NCBI GenBank assembly: GCA_044228435.1
Contig: JBGAUW010000005.1
Location: 186,001 to 250,000 of the forward strand
DNA: 64,000 bases
Direction: 5' to 3'
Origin: Bog-950 sp044228435
GTDB lineage: Bacteria > Bacteroidota > Bacteroidia > Chitinophagales > LD1
In this document: piece by piece, positions 18,223 through 27,225 of the stretch
Layout: each line of letters starts with the position of its first letter
How positions within the stretch are numbered: position 1 is the stretch's first letter
Position numbers and translations under genes: made by a program
The notes under the pieces: generated by a model
What the model was told of the DNA's origin: nothing
Databases searched by the model: none
Seen by the model: the letters and a program-made list of their open reading frames with translations, nothing else

Positions 18223-19259
18223 ACACTCTCTACCAACATAAAACCATGCTGAGCGCCCTGGTAATTGTTGTAAATTAAAATGCGGTTATAAGCGGCCACA
18301 TCAGCATTTTTCTTAATAATGTGGGCAGGCAACTGCTGTGTTTTTAAAATATGGCAGGCCATCCATAAAGCCACCGCAGGTACTGTTTGAAACTCGCCGA
18401 ACAAATGCTTATACCGGCCTATGATAGTGTTTTCGTCTAATTCATTCTCAACGCCAGTATAGTATTTTAATAACCGGTTATCACCGTTTTCACCATTTAG
18501 TAGCAAATCTATTTTTTCGCCTTCGCCCAGGTTTTCTTGCAAAAACTTTTGCAGTTGTTGTGCAACATATTTTTCATCCGTACTACTAATCATTTTAAGT
18601 GCCTTAACACGTGCTACCGCATTATCTGCTTTATTATTTACAATAAACATAGCCGCACCTTCTCCGGGCAATGTTCCGATGGTATCAGCCGTATACAAAT
18701 CAGCATTCTGCGTGGGATCATTTCGGTACCAACCAGCCAGCGAAACCAGGCGGTGGTTCTTTTCCGAAATTTCATCTACTCCACCTATTAGATAGCTGTG
18801 CTGCGGGTTTTCGCGCAACAGCATAGCTGCATCTAAAGCTACGTTTTCAAAGGCCAGGCCGCGGTGTACGTGGGTAGCATTGTAACCATGGTTAGTAGTT
18901 ATCATACCCACCATACCCGCAATTGCATTATAGGTGCTTTGCACAAAGGCTGTGGGTGTTAAACGCCCTTCTTCGTAATCGTGAATCTGGTTCAAAAACA
19001 TGATGCTATCCTCAATACCTCCATTGGCAGTACCTACCAGTATACCGTCTACCTTATGGTGTTGCAGCAATTTCATAGCAGTACCCACCCCCATTCGCAA
19101 AGCACGGCCCATGCGGCGCAATTGCCCAAGGGGCACACCTTCATACTTAGGCTCTATGGCATATACCAGGTTGTTGGCACTTGGCTTTACATCATCAATA
19201 TCTACCTCGTTAAAGGTAGGCTGATGCGATATGCAGGAGGTTTGATGAATATAAAACAT
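18219..19259 (-). CDS. Ketosynthase-like protein without catalytic Cys (chain-length-factor-like)
   Basis: The 346-residue protein has thiolase/ketosynthase-fold sequence such as DGILVGTANGGIEDS and GTLPGEGAAMFIV. Where an active ketosynthase carries the nucleophilic Cys it reads NATHVHRGLAFENVALDAA, with no Cys. In aryl polyene systems such a protein pairs with an active ketosynthase and sets chain length. Here the active partner is the next gene upstream on the same strand, which supports the same heterodimer model. The family is established knowledge; the pairing is inferred. Confidence 0.78.
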   Translation of the reverse strand: MFYIHQTSCISHQPTFNEVDIDDVKPSANNLVYAIEPKYEGVPLGQLRRMGRALRMGVGTAMKLLQHHKVDGILVGTANGGIEDSIMFLNQIHDYEEGRLTPTAFVQSTYNAIAGMVGMITTNHGYNATHVHRGLAFENVALDAAMLLRENPQHSYLIGGVDEISEKNHRLVSLAGWYRNDPTQNADLYTADTIGTLPGEGAAMFIVNNKADNAVARVKALKMISSTDEKYVAQQLQKFLQENLGEGEKIDLLLNGENGDNRLLKYYTGVENELDENTIIGRYKHLFGEFQTVPAVALWMACHILKTQQLPAHIIKKNADVAAYNRILIYNNYQGAQHGFMLVESV

Positions 19260-19280
19260 GCTCTAAGTGAATAGTTAAAA

Positions 19281-20468
19281 TTACGCCTTCGAAAATATTA
19301 ATGAACTGCAATTACCGCCAAAGCCAAACGAGTTACTCATTACATGCTCCAACTTCTTTTGGGTATATGCTGTAACTGGTGTTAAGCCGGTGGTCTCTAT
19401 CGGGGTTTCAAAACGCAGGCCGGGGTATACTTCCTGGTTTACCAAATTAAGCAGGCAATAAACAGCCTCAATGGCACCGGCGGCACCTAAGGTGTGGCCA
19501 GTATTGGATTTGGTAGAAGCAAAAGCGGGAACGGTTTCAAACAACCTTTTCATAGCCACGCTTTCTTTTTCATCATTGTTCTCAGTAGCCGTGCCGTGTG
19601 TGTTTACAAAACCTATTTGCGCCGGTTGCAAATTAGCCACCTGCAAAGCCTGCTGCATAGCCATGTAAGGACCGGCCCCATCATCCGATAAAGAGGAAGG
19701 GTGAAAAGCGTCGTTGGTATTAGCCCAGCCGCTTACCTCGCCATATATTTTTTTGCCTTTGGCATCTTCTTCTTTTTCTAACACTAAAAAGGCAGCGCCT
19801 TCGCCCAGGTTTAAGCCTGACCGGGCCGCATCAAAAGGCCGGCACGGTTGAGAAGAAAGTATGTTAAGTGAATTAAACCCGTTAATGGTAAACTTAGCCA
19901 GCGAATCGGTGCCGCCTACAATAGCGCGCTTGGCAAAGCCGTTTCTGATTAGCCGTGCACCGTATGCTATGGCATTGGCGGAAGATGAGCAGGCGGTATT
20001 AAACGTATTTATAACACCGCCTATTTTAAAGCGCTGCTGTATATACATGTTTACCGAGCCCAGGTTATAGCTGCTAATGTATTCTGAACCTACCTCGTTT
20101 TTATTGGCGTCCATGTACAACTCATCGCTAAGGCACATGCCGCCAATGGTGTTGCCGTTAATAAGTGCCGTATCGGATGATTGGAGTTCTTCATCTGTTA
20201 ACTGTCTGTCGGCAACGGCCTGCATAAAAGCATGAAGCGCCAGCAACGTGGTTCGGGTAACGCCTTTTTCGGTTACGCCCAGCTGCTCTTTAAATGCTTC
20301 GTTGGTAATTTTTATTTCGCCAAAAGGTAAAAGACCGGCGTACTTAGTAGGGAACAGTTCCAGCGCCGAAAGACCGCTTTTGCCGGCTTTAAGCGCTGTA
20401 TGATTTTCGGAAAGCGAGTTTCCTATAGGTGATATAATGCCAATGCCGGTTACAACAATTCTGCTCAT
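19281..20468 (-). CDS. Beta-ketoacyl-ACP synthase (KAS II type)
   Basis: This 395-residue condensing enzyme has the full catalytic set: Cys160 in NTACSSS, one His in VNTHGTATENND and a second in KSNTGHTLGAAGA. It would add malonyl units to the growing polyene on the adjacent ACP. Its start overlaps the ACP stop by four bases, and the Cys-less partner follows downstream, so the three genes look like one translational unit. Confidence 0.92.
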   Translation of the reverse strand: MSRIVVTGIGIISPIGNSLSENHTALKAGKSGLSALELFPTKYAGLLPFGEIKITNEAFKEQLGVTEKGVTRTTLLALHAFMQAVADRQLTDEELQSSDTALINGNTIGGMCLSDELYMDANKNEVGSEYISSYNLGSVNMYIQQRFKIGGVINTFNTACSSSANAIAYGARLIRNGFAKRAIVGGTDSLAKFTINGFNSLNILSSQPCRPFDAARSGLNLGEGAAFLVLEKEEDAKGKKIYGEVSGWANTNDAFHPSSLSDDGAGPYMAMQQALQVANLQPAQIGFVNTHGTATENNDEKESVAMKRLFETVPAFASTKSNTGHTLGAAGAIEAVYCLLNLVNQEVYPGLRFETPIETTGLTPVTAYTQKKLEHVMSNSFGFGGNCSSLIFSKA

Positions 20469-20749
20469 GCCTGTGGCTCGGCAGCCTTGGCTGCTCTTCC
20501 TTTTTCAATAAAGTCCATCATGCTGTTAATGGTCTGCAAAATTTCGCGGCCATCTTTCGGGTTCTCAATTTTCAATCCGTATTCGCGCTCCATCATCACC
20601 ACCATTTCAATCGAATCAATTGAATCGAGGCCCAATCCCTCGCGGAACATAGGCATATCGTCAGTAATCTCTTCGGGTGTTACATGCAGTAAATTCAGGT
20701 ACTTAATAATGTGCTTTTTAAGTTCCAGTTTTTCTTGTTCTCTATCCAT
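20465..20749 (-). CDS. Acyl carrier protein (pigment locus)
   Basis: A 94-residue ACP with the phosphopantetheine-accepting Ser43 in GLDSIDSIEMV. It presumably carries the growing chain for the neighbouring ketosynthase, dehydratase and chain-length-factor-like protein. The acidic helical sequence and size are typical, with a short extra C-terminal Ala/Glu tail. Confidence 0.92.
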   Translation of the reverse strand: MDREQEKLELKKHIIKYLNLLHVTPEEITDDMPMFREGLGLDSIDSIEMVVMMEREYGLKIENPKDGREILQTINSMMDFIEKGRAAKAAEPQA

Positions 20750-20826
20750 GGCGCAATAATATCAAATTTCGGTGGTTTGGGCTTGCCTGTATATGCTAAA
20801 AAGATAAGATAGAATGAATATATACC

Positions 20827-22122
20827 CTATATCAAATGCTCCCTCTTCAGCCTTACCAGCGCAACGCCTTGCATTAGCACAATAATAATAAGTAGCGGAA
20901 CTAATGAACCCAGCACGTTGCGCAGGTAACCACCCTCTAAAAACAGGGTGTTGTAAGCCTCCATACACCAGTGCAGCGGCGAGGTTTTCATTAACAAATG
21001 CAGGGCTTCGGGCATCGCAAAACTGGGCACTACTATGCCCCCTATGGCTGCCAGTATAACCACCGATACGGCCCCAAAACCAATGGCCTGCTCCATGCTT
21101 TTGGCATATACGCCTATTAATATACCATAGCTAACAGCGCACCAGCCGCACACAACCGATACTAAAAACAGGCTGGCTAAACTTTCGGGCAATACCAGCT
21201 TGGGTAACCCTATATGCGGAAACAGGTAAATGCCAAGCGAGAAAATAACCAACACCTGCGCCAGGGTAACACCCAAATAGGTTAGCTGCTTGGCCAGCAG
21301 GTTAAGTACAAAGCTGGTAGGCAGCGTTTTAAGGCGGATAAAGCTGCCGCTTACTTTCTCTTTTACCACGTTGGTACTTAGCGATACTACGATGAAAAAC
21401 ATCGCAAAAATAGTCCAGGCCGGTACATTGTGTTGGGTGGCGTTAGGTATTTTGCGGCTGCCATCTTTTGCGCTGGGCACCTGGGTAATTATCGATTTGT
21501 TATTCAGTATTTCCTGCTCCAGGCTATCGGGTAGCGGTTTATCGCTCATAGCCTTATACAATGCTTGCAGCACGGCCCGGTTTTCGGTAAACTGCTGGGC
21601 GCTTTTAAGAGCGCCATTAACCGAAAGGCGGAAAGATTCCTGCAATACCGGGTTATAAAACATGCTTATGGGCGGTGTTTCTTTTACAACTATACCAGTG
21701 TCTTCCGGTTGTGGGTCTTTTAGCTGCATGCCAAACTCGGTTAGCGCCTTTCCGGTTAGTTTTTGCGCCTTAAACTTAAGCGCCGGTGTAAATCCCTTAG
21801 GGATAGCTATGGCAATGAGAGCATCTTTGACGTGCATGGTATCGGTAAGCTGCTTATCGCTAAGCACAGAGTCTACCACCAGCATTTCGAACATGCCTAT
21901 CTTTTGTATCGCATCAATAAACTCCGCGCTGCTCTCGCCGCCATCGCGGTTGCAAACCAGCATGGGCACCGTGTTGTCGTTTATCATCTTCATACTACTA
22001 TTCTGTATACTGGTAATTACCACCACCAGCAACACGGGCATAAGGAACATAACCGCCAAAGCCGCTTTATCGCGCAGCATAATGCGTAGTTCTTTTAATA
22101 TGGCGGTTAGTAGTTTGTACAT
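20827..22122 (-). CDS. ABC-2 type transporter permease
   Basis: This 431-residue protein has an N-terminal transmembrane helix (about 22-38), a large extracytoplasmic domain (about 40-230) and some five helices in the C-terminal half, the layout of ABC-2 permeases. It probably exports the pigment or a precursor together with the ATPase encoded just upstream on the same strand (about 107 bases away). Confidence 0.88.
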   Translation of the reverse strand: MYKLLTAILKELRIMLRDKAALAVMFLMPVLLVVVITSIQNSSMKMINDNTVPMLVCNRDGGESSAEFIDAIQKIGMFEMLVVDSVLSDKQLTDTMHVKDALIAIAIPKGFTPALKFKAQKLTGKALTEFGMQLKDPQPEDTGIVVKETPPISMFYNPVLQESFRLSVNGALKSAQQFTENRAVLQALYKAMSDKPLPDSLEQEILNNKSIITQVPSAKDGSRKIPNATQHNVPAWTIFAMFFIVVSLSTNVVKEKVSGSFIRLKTLPTSFVLNLLAKQLTYLGVTLAQVLVIFSLGIYLFPHIGLPKLVLPESLASLFLVSVVCGWCAVSYGILIGVYAKSMEQAIGFGAVSVVILAAIGGIVVPSFAMPEALHLLMKTSPLHWCMEAYNTLFLEGGYLRNVLGSLVPLLIIIVLMQGVALVRLKREHLI

Positions 22123-22133
22123 TTACCTTACCC

Positions 22134-22173
22134 CTCTGCCTTCGGCATCTCCCCTCTCCTAAAGGAGAAGGGA
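22134..22173. repeat. Dispersed palindromic repeat, copy 1
   Basis: Between the ABC permease and ATPase genes is CTGCCTTCGGCATCT (22136-22150) followed by a CTCTCC/GGAGA hairpin. The same two-part element lies in the opposite orientation at 49700-49738, where the 15-base core is an exact reverse complement. It is probably an intergenic repetitive palindrome rather than a gene-specific site. Confidence 0.6.
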
Positions 22174-22229
22174 GAACCTCCGGAACAAAGTTTGGTTGAA
22201 TTATATTATCGAATCTGGTTTTGTAATCA

Positions 22230-22976
22230 TTAGTCTCTATAAGAATGTCCCGTTAAACTTAAAAACAACCCTTCCAACCCTTCCTGCTGGTGTTCTTTAA
22301 GCAGGGTAGGCAAATTATTTTGGGCAACTATTTTTCCTTCGTCCATTAATGCTACCTGGGTGCAAAGTGCCTCTGCCTCGCTTAAGTGGTGCGAGGTATA
22401 AATAAGGGTAGTGCCCCCGGCGTTTAGCTCTTTTAAATATTGAATAATAGCGTGGCGGCTTTGCACATCTACACCGGTGGTGGGTTCATCTAAAAACAAA
22501 ATTTTAGGTCGATGGATAACACCAATGGCCAGGTTAACACGGCTTTTCATACCCCCCGAAAATTTCGATACCGCTTTATTGGCTACCTGGCTAAGCCCCA
22601 ATACATCCAGCAGTTCTTTTGTGCGCTGTTTTGTTTCGCTGCGCGAAAGCCCCGCCCAGGCACCAAAAAACTCCAGGTTCTCGGCCGGCGATAATTCCAA
22701 ATAAAAGGAGTGATGCTGAGGCACAAAGCCAAAAAGCTTTTTTACTTGTTTACCGCCGGTGCTTATGTTTTCGCCCAACAATTGTATGCTACCTCCATTT
22801 GGGTTAAGCACACCGGTCATCAAATTCATAAGGGTTGTTTTGCCTGCGCCGTTGGGGCCAAACAAACCAAATCTTTCGCCCAAAGCCACCTGCAGGTTAA
22901 AGTTTTGCAACATAACCCCCGAGTTTTCGGCATACTGAAAATTGAGGTTTTGTATGTTAATGGCAATAGCAGACAT
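22230..22976 (-). CDS. ABC transporter ATP-binding protein
   Basis: A 248-residue ATPase with Walker A GPNGAGKTT, signature SGGMKSRV and Walker B ILFLDEPTTGVD, of the class that pairs with ABC-2 permeases (drug or polysaccharide exporters). Its partner is the downstream permease. The separation by a repeat element leaves them in the same transcriptional direction. Confidence 0.93.
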   Translation of the reverse strand: MSAIAINIQNLNFQYAENSGVMLQNFNLQVALGERFGLFGPNGAGKTTLMNLMTGVLNPNGGSIQLLGENISTGGKQVKKLFGFVPQHHSFYLELSPAENLEFFGAWAGLSRSETKQRTKELLDVLGLSQVANKAVSKFSGGMKSRVNLAIGVIHRPKILFLDEPTTGVDVQSRHAIIQYLKELNAGGTTLIYTSHHLSEAEALCTQVALMDEGKIVAQNNLPTLLKEHQQEGLEGLFLSLTGHSYRD

Positions 22977-22988
22977 ATGGTTAGGCGC

Positions 22989-24143
22989 TTACTTAGCCGC
23001 CTCTATCTTTTTAAGTAGTTTTTCTGTTTCGTCGGTTTTTTCGCCGGCTGCTTTGCCCAATTCAATTGCTTTTTTGGCATACACCTTAGCTTCTTTAAAA
23101 TTCTGTGCCTTATAAAGTAGCGCAGCATATGTATCTGTGCTGGCGTATTCCTGCTTGCGTTGTACTACCGGTTTCATCCAGCCAACGGCCTTATTAATAA
23201 TGTCAGCATCGTCGCATTTTTCATATACCGTCCAGCTAAATCCGTTAATCTGGTTGCCTTCGCCGGGGTGTTTGGCTATGTAAGCTTCTACCTCTTTGCC
23301 ATACAACGGCCAGTTTTGCACGCCCTCGTAATATTTTAAAAGTAAATAGTTTTTGTTGTCCTCTTTGTCTTCCGTTTGGTATTTTTCTGAGAAGTTAAGG
23401 GCAGTAGTTAAATCTTCGGGCGCTTTACTTTTAATGGCATCGCGCAGCAATTTGTCGCTTACAGAGTATACGGCAGCATCAATATCACCCTTGCCGTATA
23501 ACTCTTCATACTTATTGCGGTTATCTAACAGTTGGCTGCGGTGTTTTTCGCTTAATAAACCTGCAAAAGTTACCAGCACATTGTAGTTAATCTCGCTAAA
23601 AAAATCTTTTTGTTCATCCAGGTAAGTATTTACAACAGCCGCTTCGGGGCGATTTTTTTTGCCACCAAAAACACTTTTATAAAAATCAGGAAACGCCAAA
23701 TCCACATCTACCGAAACACCGGCATAATCTTTTTTGCGGGCTGGGTCCAGTGCTTCTTTTAGCTTGCCTAAAAAAGTTGGTGGCTCCATGTAGCCGCTAA
23801 TTTTGCTTACCAAATGCCCATCGGGCGAAAACACCAAGAAAGTAGGAAACGAACGAACGCGGTATTTCATAGCTACATTAATTCCGTAGTTATGTTCCAT
23901 CTCTAACTTTAGCGGAACAAAATTCTCGCTCATATACTTTACAACTTCCTTATCCGGAAAGGTCTGCTTATCCATTACCTTACACCAATAGCACCAGTCG
24001 GTATAGGCATCTACAAAAATGTATTTGTTTTTACTGCTTGCCTCTGTGCGGGCACGCGCCCAATCGTTATCGATAAACGAAATGGTTTGGGCCTGGCTGG
24101 TTAGCACAAAAAAAACTATCGGTAAAAAAAACAGTTTCTTCAT
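22989..24143 (-). CDS. Exported thioredoxin-fold protein
   Basis: The signal peptide ends near SQAQ (residues 1-19). A thioredoxin-like domain follows with the redox pair Cys51-Tyr-Trp-Cys54 and the cis-Pro region RSFPTFLVFSPDG. The remaining 230 or so residues are helical and TPR-like. It should work in the periplasm as a thiol reductase or disulfide handler. It lies 12 bases downstream of the next coding block in the same direction as the ABC ATPase, so it may simply be embedded in the pigment locus. Confidence 0.85.
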   Translation of the reverse strand: MKKLFFLPIVFFVLTSQAQTISFIDNDWARARTEASSKNKYIFVDAYTDWCYWCKVMDKQTFPDKEVVKYMSENFVPLKLEMEHNYGINVAMKYRVRSFPTFLVFSPDGHLVSKISGYMEPPTFLGKLKEALDPARKKDYAGVSVDVDLAFPDFYKSVFGGKKNRPEAAVVNTYLDEQKDFFSEINYNVLVTFAGLLSEKHRSQLLDNRNKYEELYGKGDIDAAVYSVSDKLLRDAIKSKAPEDLTTALNFSEKYQTEDKEDNKNYLLLKYYEGVQNWPLYGKEVEAYIAKHPGEGNQINGFSWTVYEKCDDADIINKAVGWMKPVVQRKQEYASTDTYAALLYKAQNFKEAKVYAKKAIELGKAAGEKTDETEKLLKKIEAAK

Positions 24144-24209
24144 AGTAAGTGTTTTGTCAATAATACAAAGGAATCCTCAATTATGTATTGGAACTATGCT
24201 TGCCAACGT

Positions 24210-25223
24210 TTACTTCCACTTAATTTTTTGCAGAGCTTTAAAAGCCTCTTTTTCTTTGGAAGCAATTTGCAACAGCATATCGCCCATGGTGTTAAAATCC
24301 TGCTGTTCCGATAGGCGGCCTTTGTAAATTGCCGAAGCCTGCACCGATGATGCACGCCACAAATCACCAATGGCCGTAAATTGTTTTGAAATAGTTAGCA
24401 GTTCGTCTTTGGGTACATAAGCATGTGCCTGCTGCAAAAAGGCAGCATATACAAAGCGGAAACCAGCACCACCGGTGCCTATCTCTTCGCCCATTCGCAC
24501 CAGTTGTGCCAGGTAAATACCGCCTTTGCGCGGGCCTAAACTTTCGCGCCAGGTTTTAATGCGACCGGCTGTAAAGCGTATACCGGCTACACCTAAAATA
24601 GGCACCGGTGTTTCGGTCATAAACCAAGCGGCATGTTTAATGCCTTTTACAATAGCTCCTTTAATTTGCTCGTTGCTTACTGCTTTGCGCTCGCGCGGGT
24701 AGTAAATTTGCCCGTTAGGCGCCAGCGCACCCTGCGCAAAACGCACGCGCTCTAAATCGTGCGCGCTAAGGGTGGTTACTGTTTCCATTACAGGGTCGCT
24801 TACCAAATAGTTATCGCCCTCTTTACCGTAAACCACCAAATTATGCGCATTAAAGTGAAAGCGAAACTCTTTAGGGAAATAGGTAAGGTAATACACGCCC
24901 ACCTGGCAACCGGCCGGTTGATTATTGGCCAGGCAATTATCTAAAAACTCCTGGGCCTTTTGTTTGCTGCTAAAGGTTTTACGCTCTACCGGTACACCCA
25001 ATGCGCGGCAGGTACGTGTAAAAATTTGGCCGGGCATGGTACGGAAAGAGATGGCCGGTCCGCCGTTAATTTTCATAAACGGTATGTGTATGTAAAATAT
25101 ACCCGAGCCTATACCAAATGCCAGGGGTTCGGTTATTTGATTCATACCCGCAAAGCGCAACAGGTTAGTGGTAACTCCGTTTTCGCAGTGGGCCGATTGT
25201 ATATGTTCAAAGTCTATTTGCAT
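24210..25223 (-). CDS. BtrH N-terminal domain protein (acyltransferase-like)
   Basis: This 337-residue protein has the BtrH N-terminal domain, a papain-like fold: the Cys in HCENGVTTNLLRF and the His in HFNAHNLVVYGKEGD fit a Cys/His pair. In butirosin biosynthesis BtrH transfers an acyl group from an ACP to an aminoglycoside. Homologues accompany flexirubin-type loci, so a role in moving the polyene acyl chain from ACP to the resorcinol partner is a reasonable inference. The C-terminal half (about 180-337) is helical and resembles the domain usually fused to it. Confidence 0.75.
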   Translation of the reverse strand: MQIDFEHIQSAHCENGVTTNLLRFAGMNQITEPLAFGIGSGIFYIHIPFMKINGGPAISFRTMPGQIFTRTCRALGVPVERKTFSSKQKAQEFLDNCLANNQPAGCQVGVYYLTYFPKEFRFHFNAHNLVVYGKEGDNYLVSDPVMETVTTLSAHDLERVRFAQGALAPNGQIYYPRERKAVSNEQIKGAIVKGIKHAAWFMTETPVPILGVAGIRFTAGRIKTWRESLGPRKGGIYLAQLVRMGEEIGTGGAGFRFVYAAFLQQAHAYVPKDELLTISKQFTAIGDLWRASSVQASAIYKGRLSEQQDFNTMGDMLLQIASKEKEAFKALQKIKWK

Positions 25224-25230
25224 TTCAAAA

Positions 25231-25290
25231 GATTACACCGCTTACGCGGTCGATTACGCAGATAAATACATTTGATAAAGGCAGGATGAA
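25231..25290. repeat. Intergenic repeat, copy 1
   Basis: A short ACCGC/GCGGT hairpin (25237-25250) is followed by GATTACGCAGATAAATACAT. Related copies lie at 25726-25751 (direct) and 25793-25842 (inverted), so the small unknown gene between is bracketed by copies of one repeat family. Confidence 0.55.
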
Positions 25291-25324
25291 TACAAATAGT
25301 GTTCTCCCGATTCTATCTTTTTAG

Positions 25325-25723
25325 TTACGGTTTAAAATTCTTTAAATCCTCTATAGTTATATCAAAGGCCGTAGCATACTTCTGCAGCTTACTATCCGAT
25401 AGGTTTTTAAACACTTCGGGTTTAAGGTGCCTTTTAATAGTCCATTGCCAAAAACCGGTATATGCAGCTACTATGGGTAAGTCCATCATATTCAATTCCA
25501 TAAAAACAAGTATTGGGCTTGCCTCGCCTTTTTTTACTTTTTCGCGCGCATCGGCAGTTCGTGCTTCAGCCTCCTGCCAGGTAATGCCAAGGGCATCAGC
25601 TTTTACCTGCCAGCCACGGCTAAGCGCGGTTGTGTAGTCGCCTTTATCATCTACCGCGTAGCAAACTTCTTTAGTAAATTTATCCAGCGGGCTTGGGTCC
25701 TGGGGTACTTCGCTTTGCTTCAT
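25325..25723 (-). CDS. Unknown protein of the pigment locus
   Basis: A 132-residue soluble, mostly helical protein with no signal peptide. I do not recognise a domain. Visible features are a central MDLPIVAAYTGFWQWTIKRH segment and a C-terminal LQKYATAFDITIEDLKNF that resembles one half of a helix-turn-helix. It lies between the BtrH-like gene and darB on the same strand and is bracketed by a repeat family, so a role in regulating or assisting pigment assembly is possible but unsupported. Confidence 0.6.
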   Translation of the reverse strand: MKQSEVPQDPSPLDKFTKEVCYAVDDKGDYTTALSRGWQVKADALGITWQEAEARTADAREKVKKGEASPILVFMELNMMDLPIVAAYTGFWQWTIKRHLKPEVFKNLSDSKLQKYATAFDITIEDLKNFKP

Positions 25724-25725
25724 TT

Positions 25726-25751
25726 GATTACGCAGATTAAATACATGTGAT
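25726..25751. repeat. Intergenic repeat, copy 2
   Basis: GATTACGCAGATTAAATACA followed by TGTGAT is a near copy of 25252-25275 in the same orientation, starting three bases upstream of the unknown gene's start codon. Confidence 0.5.
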
Positions 25752-25792
25752 TAATGGATGAATGCAAAGACAAAATAAAGTAAAAAAACCAT

Positions 25793-25842
25793 CGGTGTAA
25801 TCCCGGTATTTATCTGTGCAATCGACCGCGCAGGCGGTAACG
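25793..25842. repeat. Intergenic repeat, copy 3 (inverted)
   Basis: Read on the minus strand this stretch gives ACCGCCTGCGCGGTCGATTG followed by CACAGATAAATACC. This matches copy 1 including its ACCGC..GCGGT hairpin. It ends just before the 3' end of darB. Confidence 0.55.
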
Positions 25843-25846
25843 GAGT

Positions 25847-26995
25847 TTAGCAAACAGTAAGGTAAGCATACACATAGGCAAAGCGGGCACTTTCGGGTAC
25901 CATTAAAAGCAGCTTTTGGCCTTTTTGCAATTTGCCTTTGCTTAGCAGCTCATCTATCATCAGGTATACGGAACCTGCGCCTACGTTACCAACCTCACTT
26001 AAGTTACTAAACCACTTTTCGGCAGGTATGCCTATGCCTTTTTCTTCCAGCTTGGCAGCAATTTTTTTTCTAAAAAACTCGCTCGAAATATGCGGAAGGA
26101 AATAATCCAGCTCCGAAATTTTAAGCCCCTTAGTTTCTATAATGTTCTTCAGGGTTTCGTAGCCCAACTCTACTATATACTTATCCAGCAGCTTTACATC
26201 CTGTTTCATAGCAAATACTGATTTGCCACTTATTTCTTCAGCCGTAAACTCCATATAGCTTTGCAGGGTGCCATCGCTTCGTTTATCGCTGCCCTGGTAC
26301 ATACAGGTATCTACCATGTGCGCATACGATGCGCTCTGCATCCATTCTATACGTAATGAAAGCCCCTCCTCATTTTTCTTGTCTGATACTAAAAAGGCGC
26401 CTGCGCCATCGCTTAGCATCCAGCGCAAAAAGTCTTTTTCAAAAGCCAGGTAAGGGTTGGTTTCCATTTCGCCCAGGCTTTTGGCTTCTTCTTTAAAGCT
26501 ATCGGCGCACATAAGGCGCGAAGTGCGTTCAGAACCCGTTGTTACCGCGGTGTTTACCTCACCCGTTTTTACCGATAAGTAAGCATACTTTAAAGCCATA
26601 AGGCCCGCGCAGCAGTTGCCGGCAGGGGTAAGTACTTCAACAGGCCCGGTTTCGGGCAGCCAGCCGTGCACCATTATACCATGTGCCGGCATTATCTGGT
26701 CGGGCGATGAGGTGCCACAAGCCAAAAGCTGAACCGATTTAAGTTCTTCGGGGTTATTTTTAAAAAGTTCACGCACGGCTAACGATGCCAACTGGGCGTT
26801 GGTATGCGTGGCTTTTCCGCCCTTCTCGAGTGCGTAAAACCTGCGCTTAATGCCATTGTTACGCAACACAATACCCTTCGATTTGCTGGGCTTGCCATTA
26901 ATTAATCCCAAATAAGCTTCCATCTCGTCGTTCGAAACGGGGCTATTTGGAAAAAAGTGCGCGGCACGCGTTATATATACTTCCTTAAATGACAT
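25847..26995 (-). CDS. darB: KAS III-like condensing enzyme DarB
   Basis: In dialkylresorcinol synthesis DarB (KAS III fold) condenses a 3-oxoacyl thioester with an enoyl thioester before ring closure. The 382-residue protein has the nucleophile at Cys129 in GNCCAGLMALKYA, a His in LPHISSEFF and an Asn in GNVGAGSVY, matching the KAS III Cys-His-Asn triad. The assignment as DarB rests on the triad and on the divergent darA gene 230 bases away. Confidence 0.85.
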   Translation of the reverse strand: MSFKEVYITRAAHFFPNSPVSNDEMEAYLGLINGKPSKSKGIVLRNNGIKRRFYALEKGGKATHTNAQLASLAVRELFKNNPEELKSVQLLACGTSSPDQIMPAHGIMVHGWLPETGPVEVLTPAGNCCAGLMALKYAYLSVKTGEVNTAVTTGSERTSRLMCADSFKEEAKSLGEMETNPYLAFEKDFLRWMLSDGAGAFLVSDKKNEEGLSLRIEWMQSASYAHMVDTCMYQGSDKRSDGTLQSYMEFTAEEISGKSVFAMKQDVKLLDKYIVELGYETLKNIIETKGLKISELDYFLPHISSEFFRKKIAAKLEEKGIGIPAEKWFSNLSEVGNVGAGSVYLMIDELLSKGKLQKGQKLLLMVPESARFAYVYAYLTVC

Positions 26996-27225
26996 TACCC
27001 ATGGGTTACTTAAAAATGCTTACTTTTTTAGAGGTGCGAATGAACATATACTATTTAACGATACAAAACAATTTTTAAAAAAACTTGTATGATGTAAATT
27101 AGCATCCCCACTTAAAAAAGAAGGGCGGTTAAACGCATACAATTAATATTTTCGCCTTAAGCCGAAAGAGCATAAACAAATTTGTATTCAAATTGTTTAG
27201 CTATCAGCATTTTGGCTAAAAAGCT
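26996..27225. promoter_or_regulatory. Divergent darB/darA promoter region
   Basis: This 230-base AT-rich gap separates the divergent starts of darB and darA and must hold promoters for both. AAATTTGT near 27179 and TATTTTCG near 27149 resemble -7 boxes, but I could not pair either with a convincing -33 element. Confidence 0.4.
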
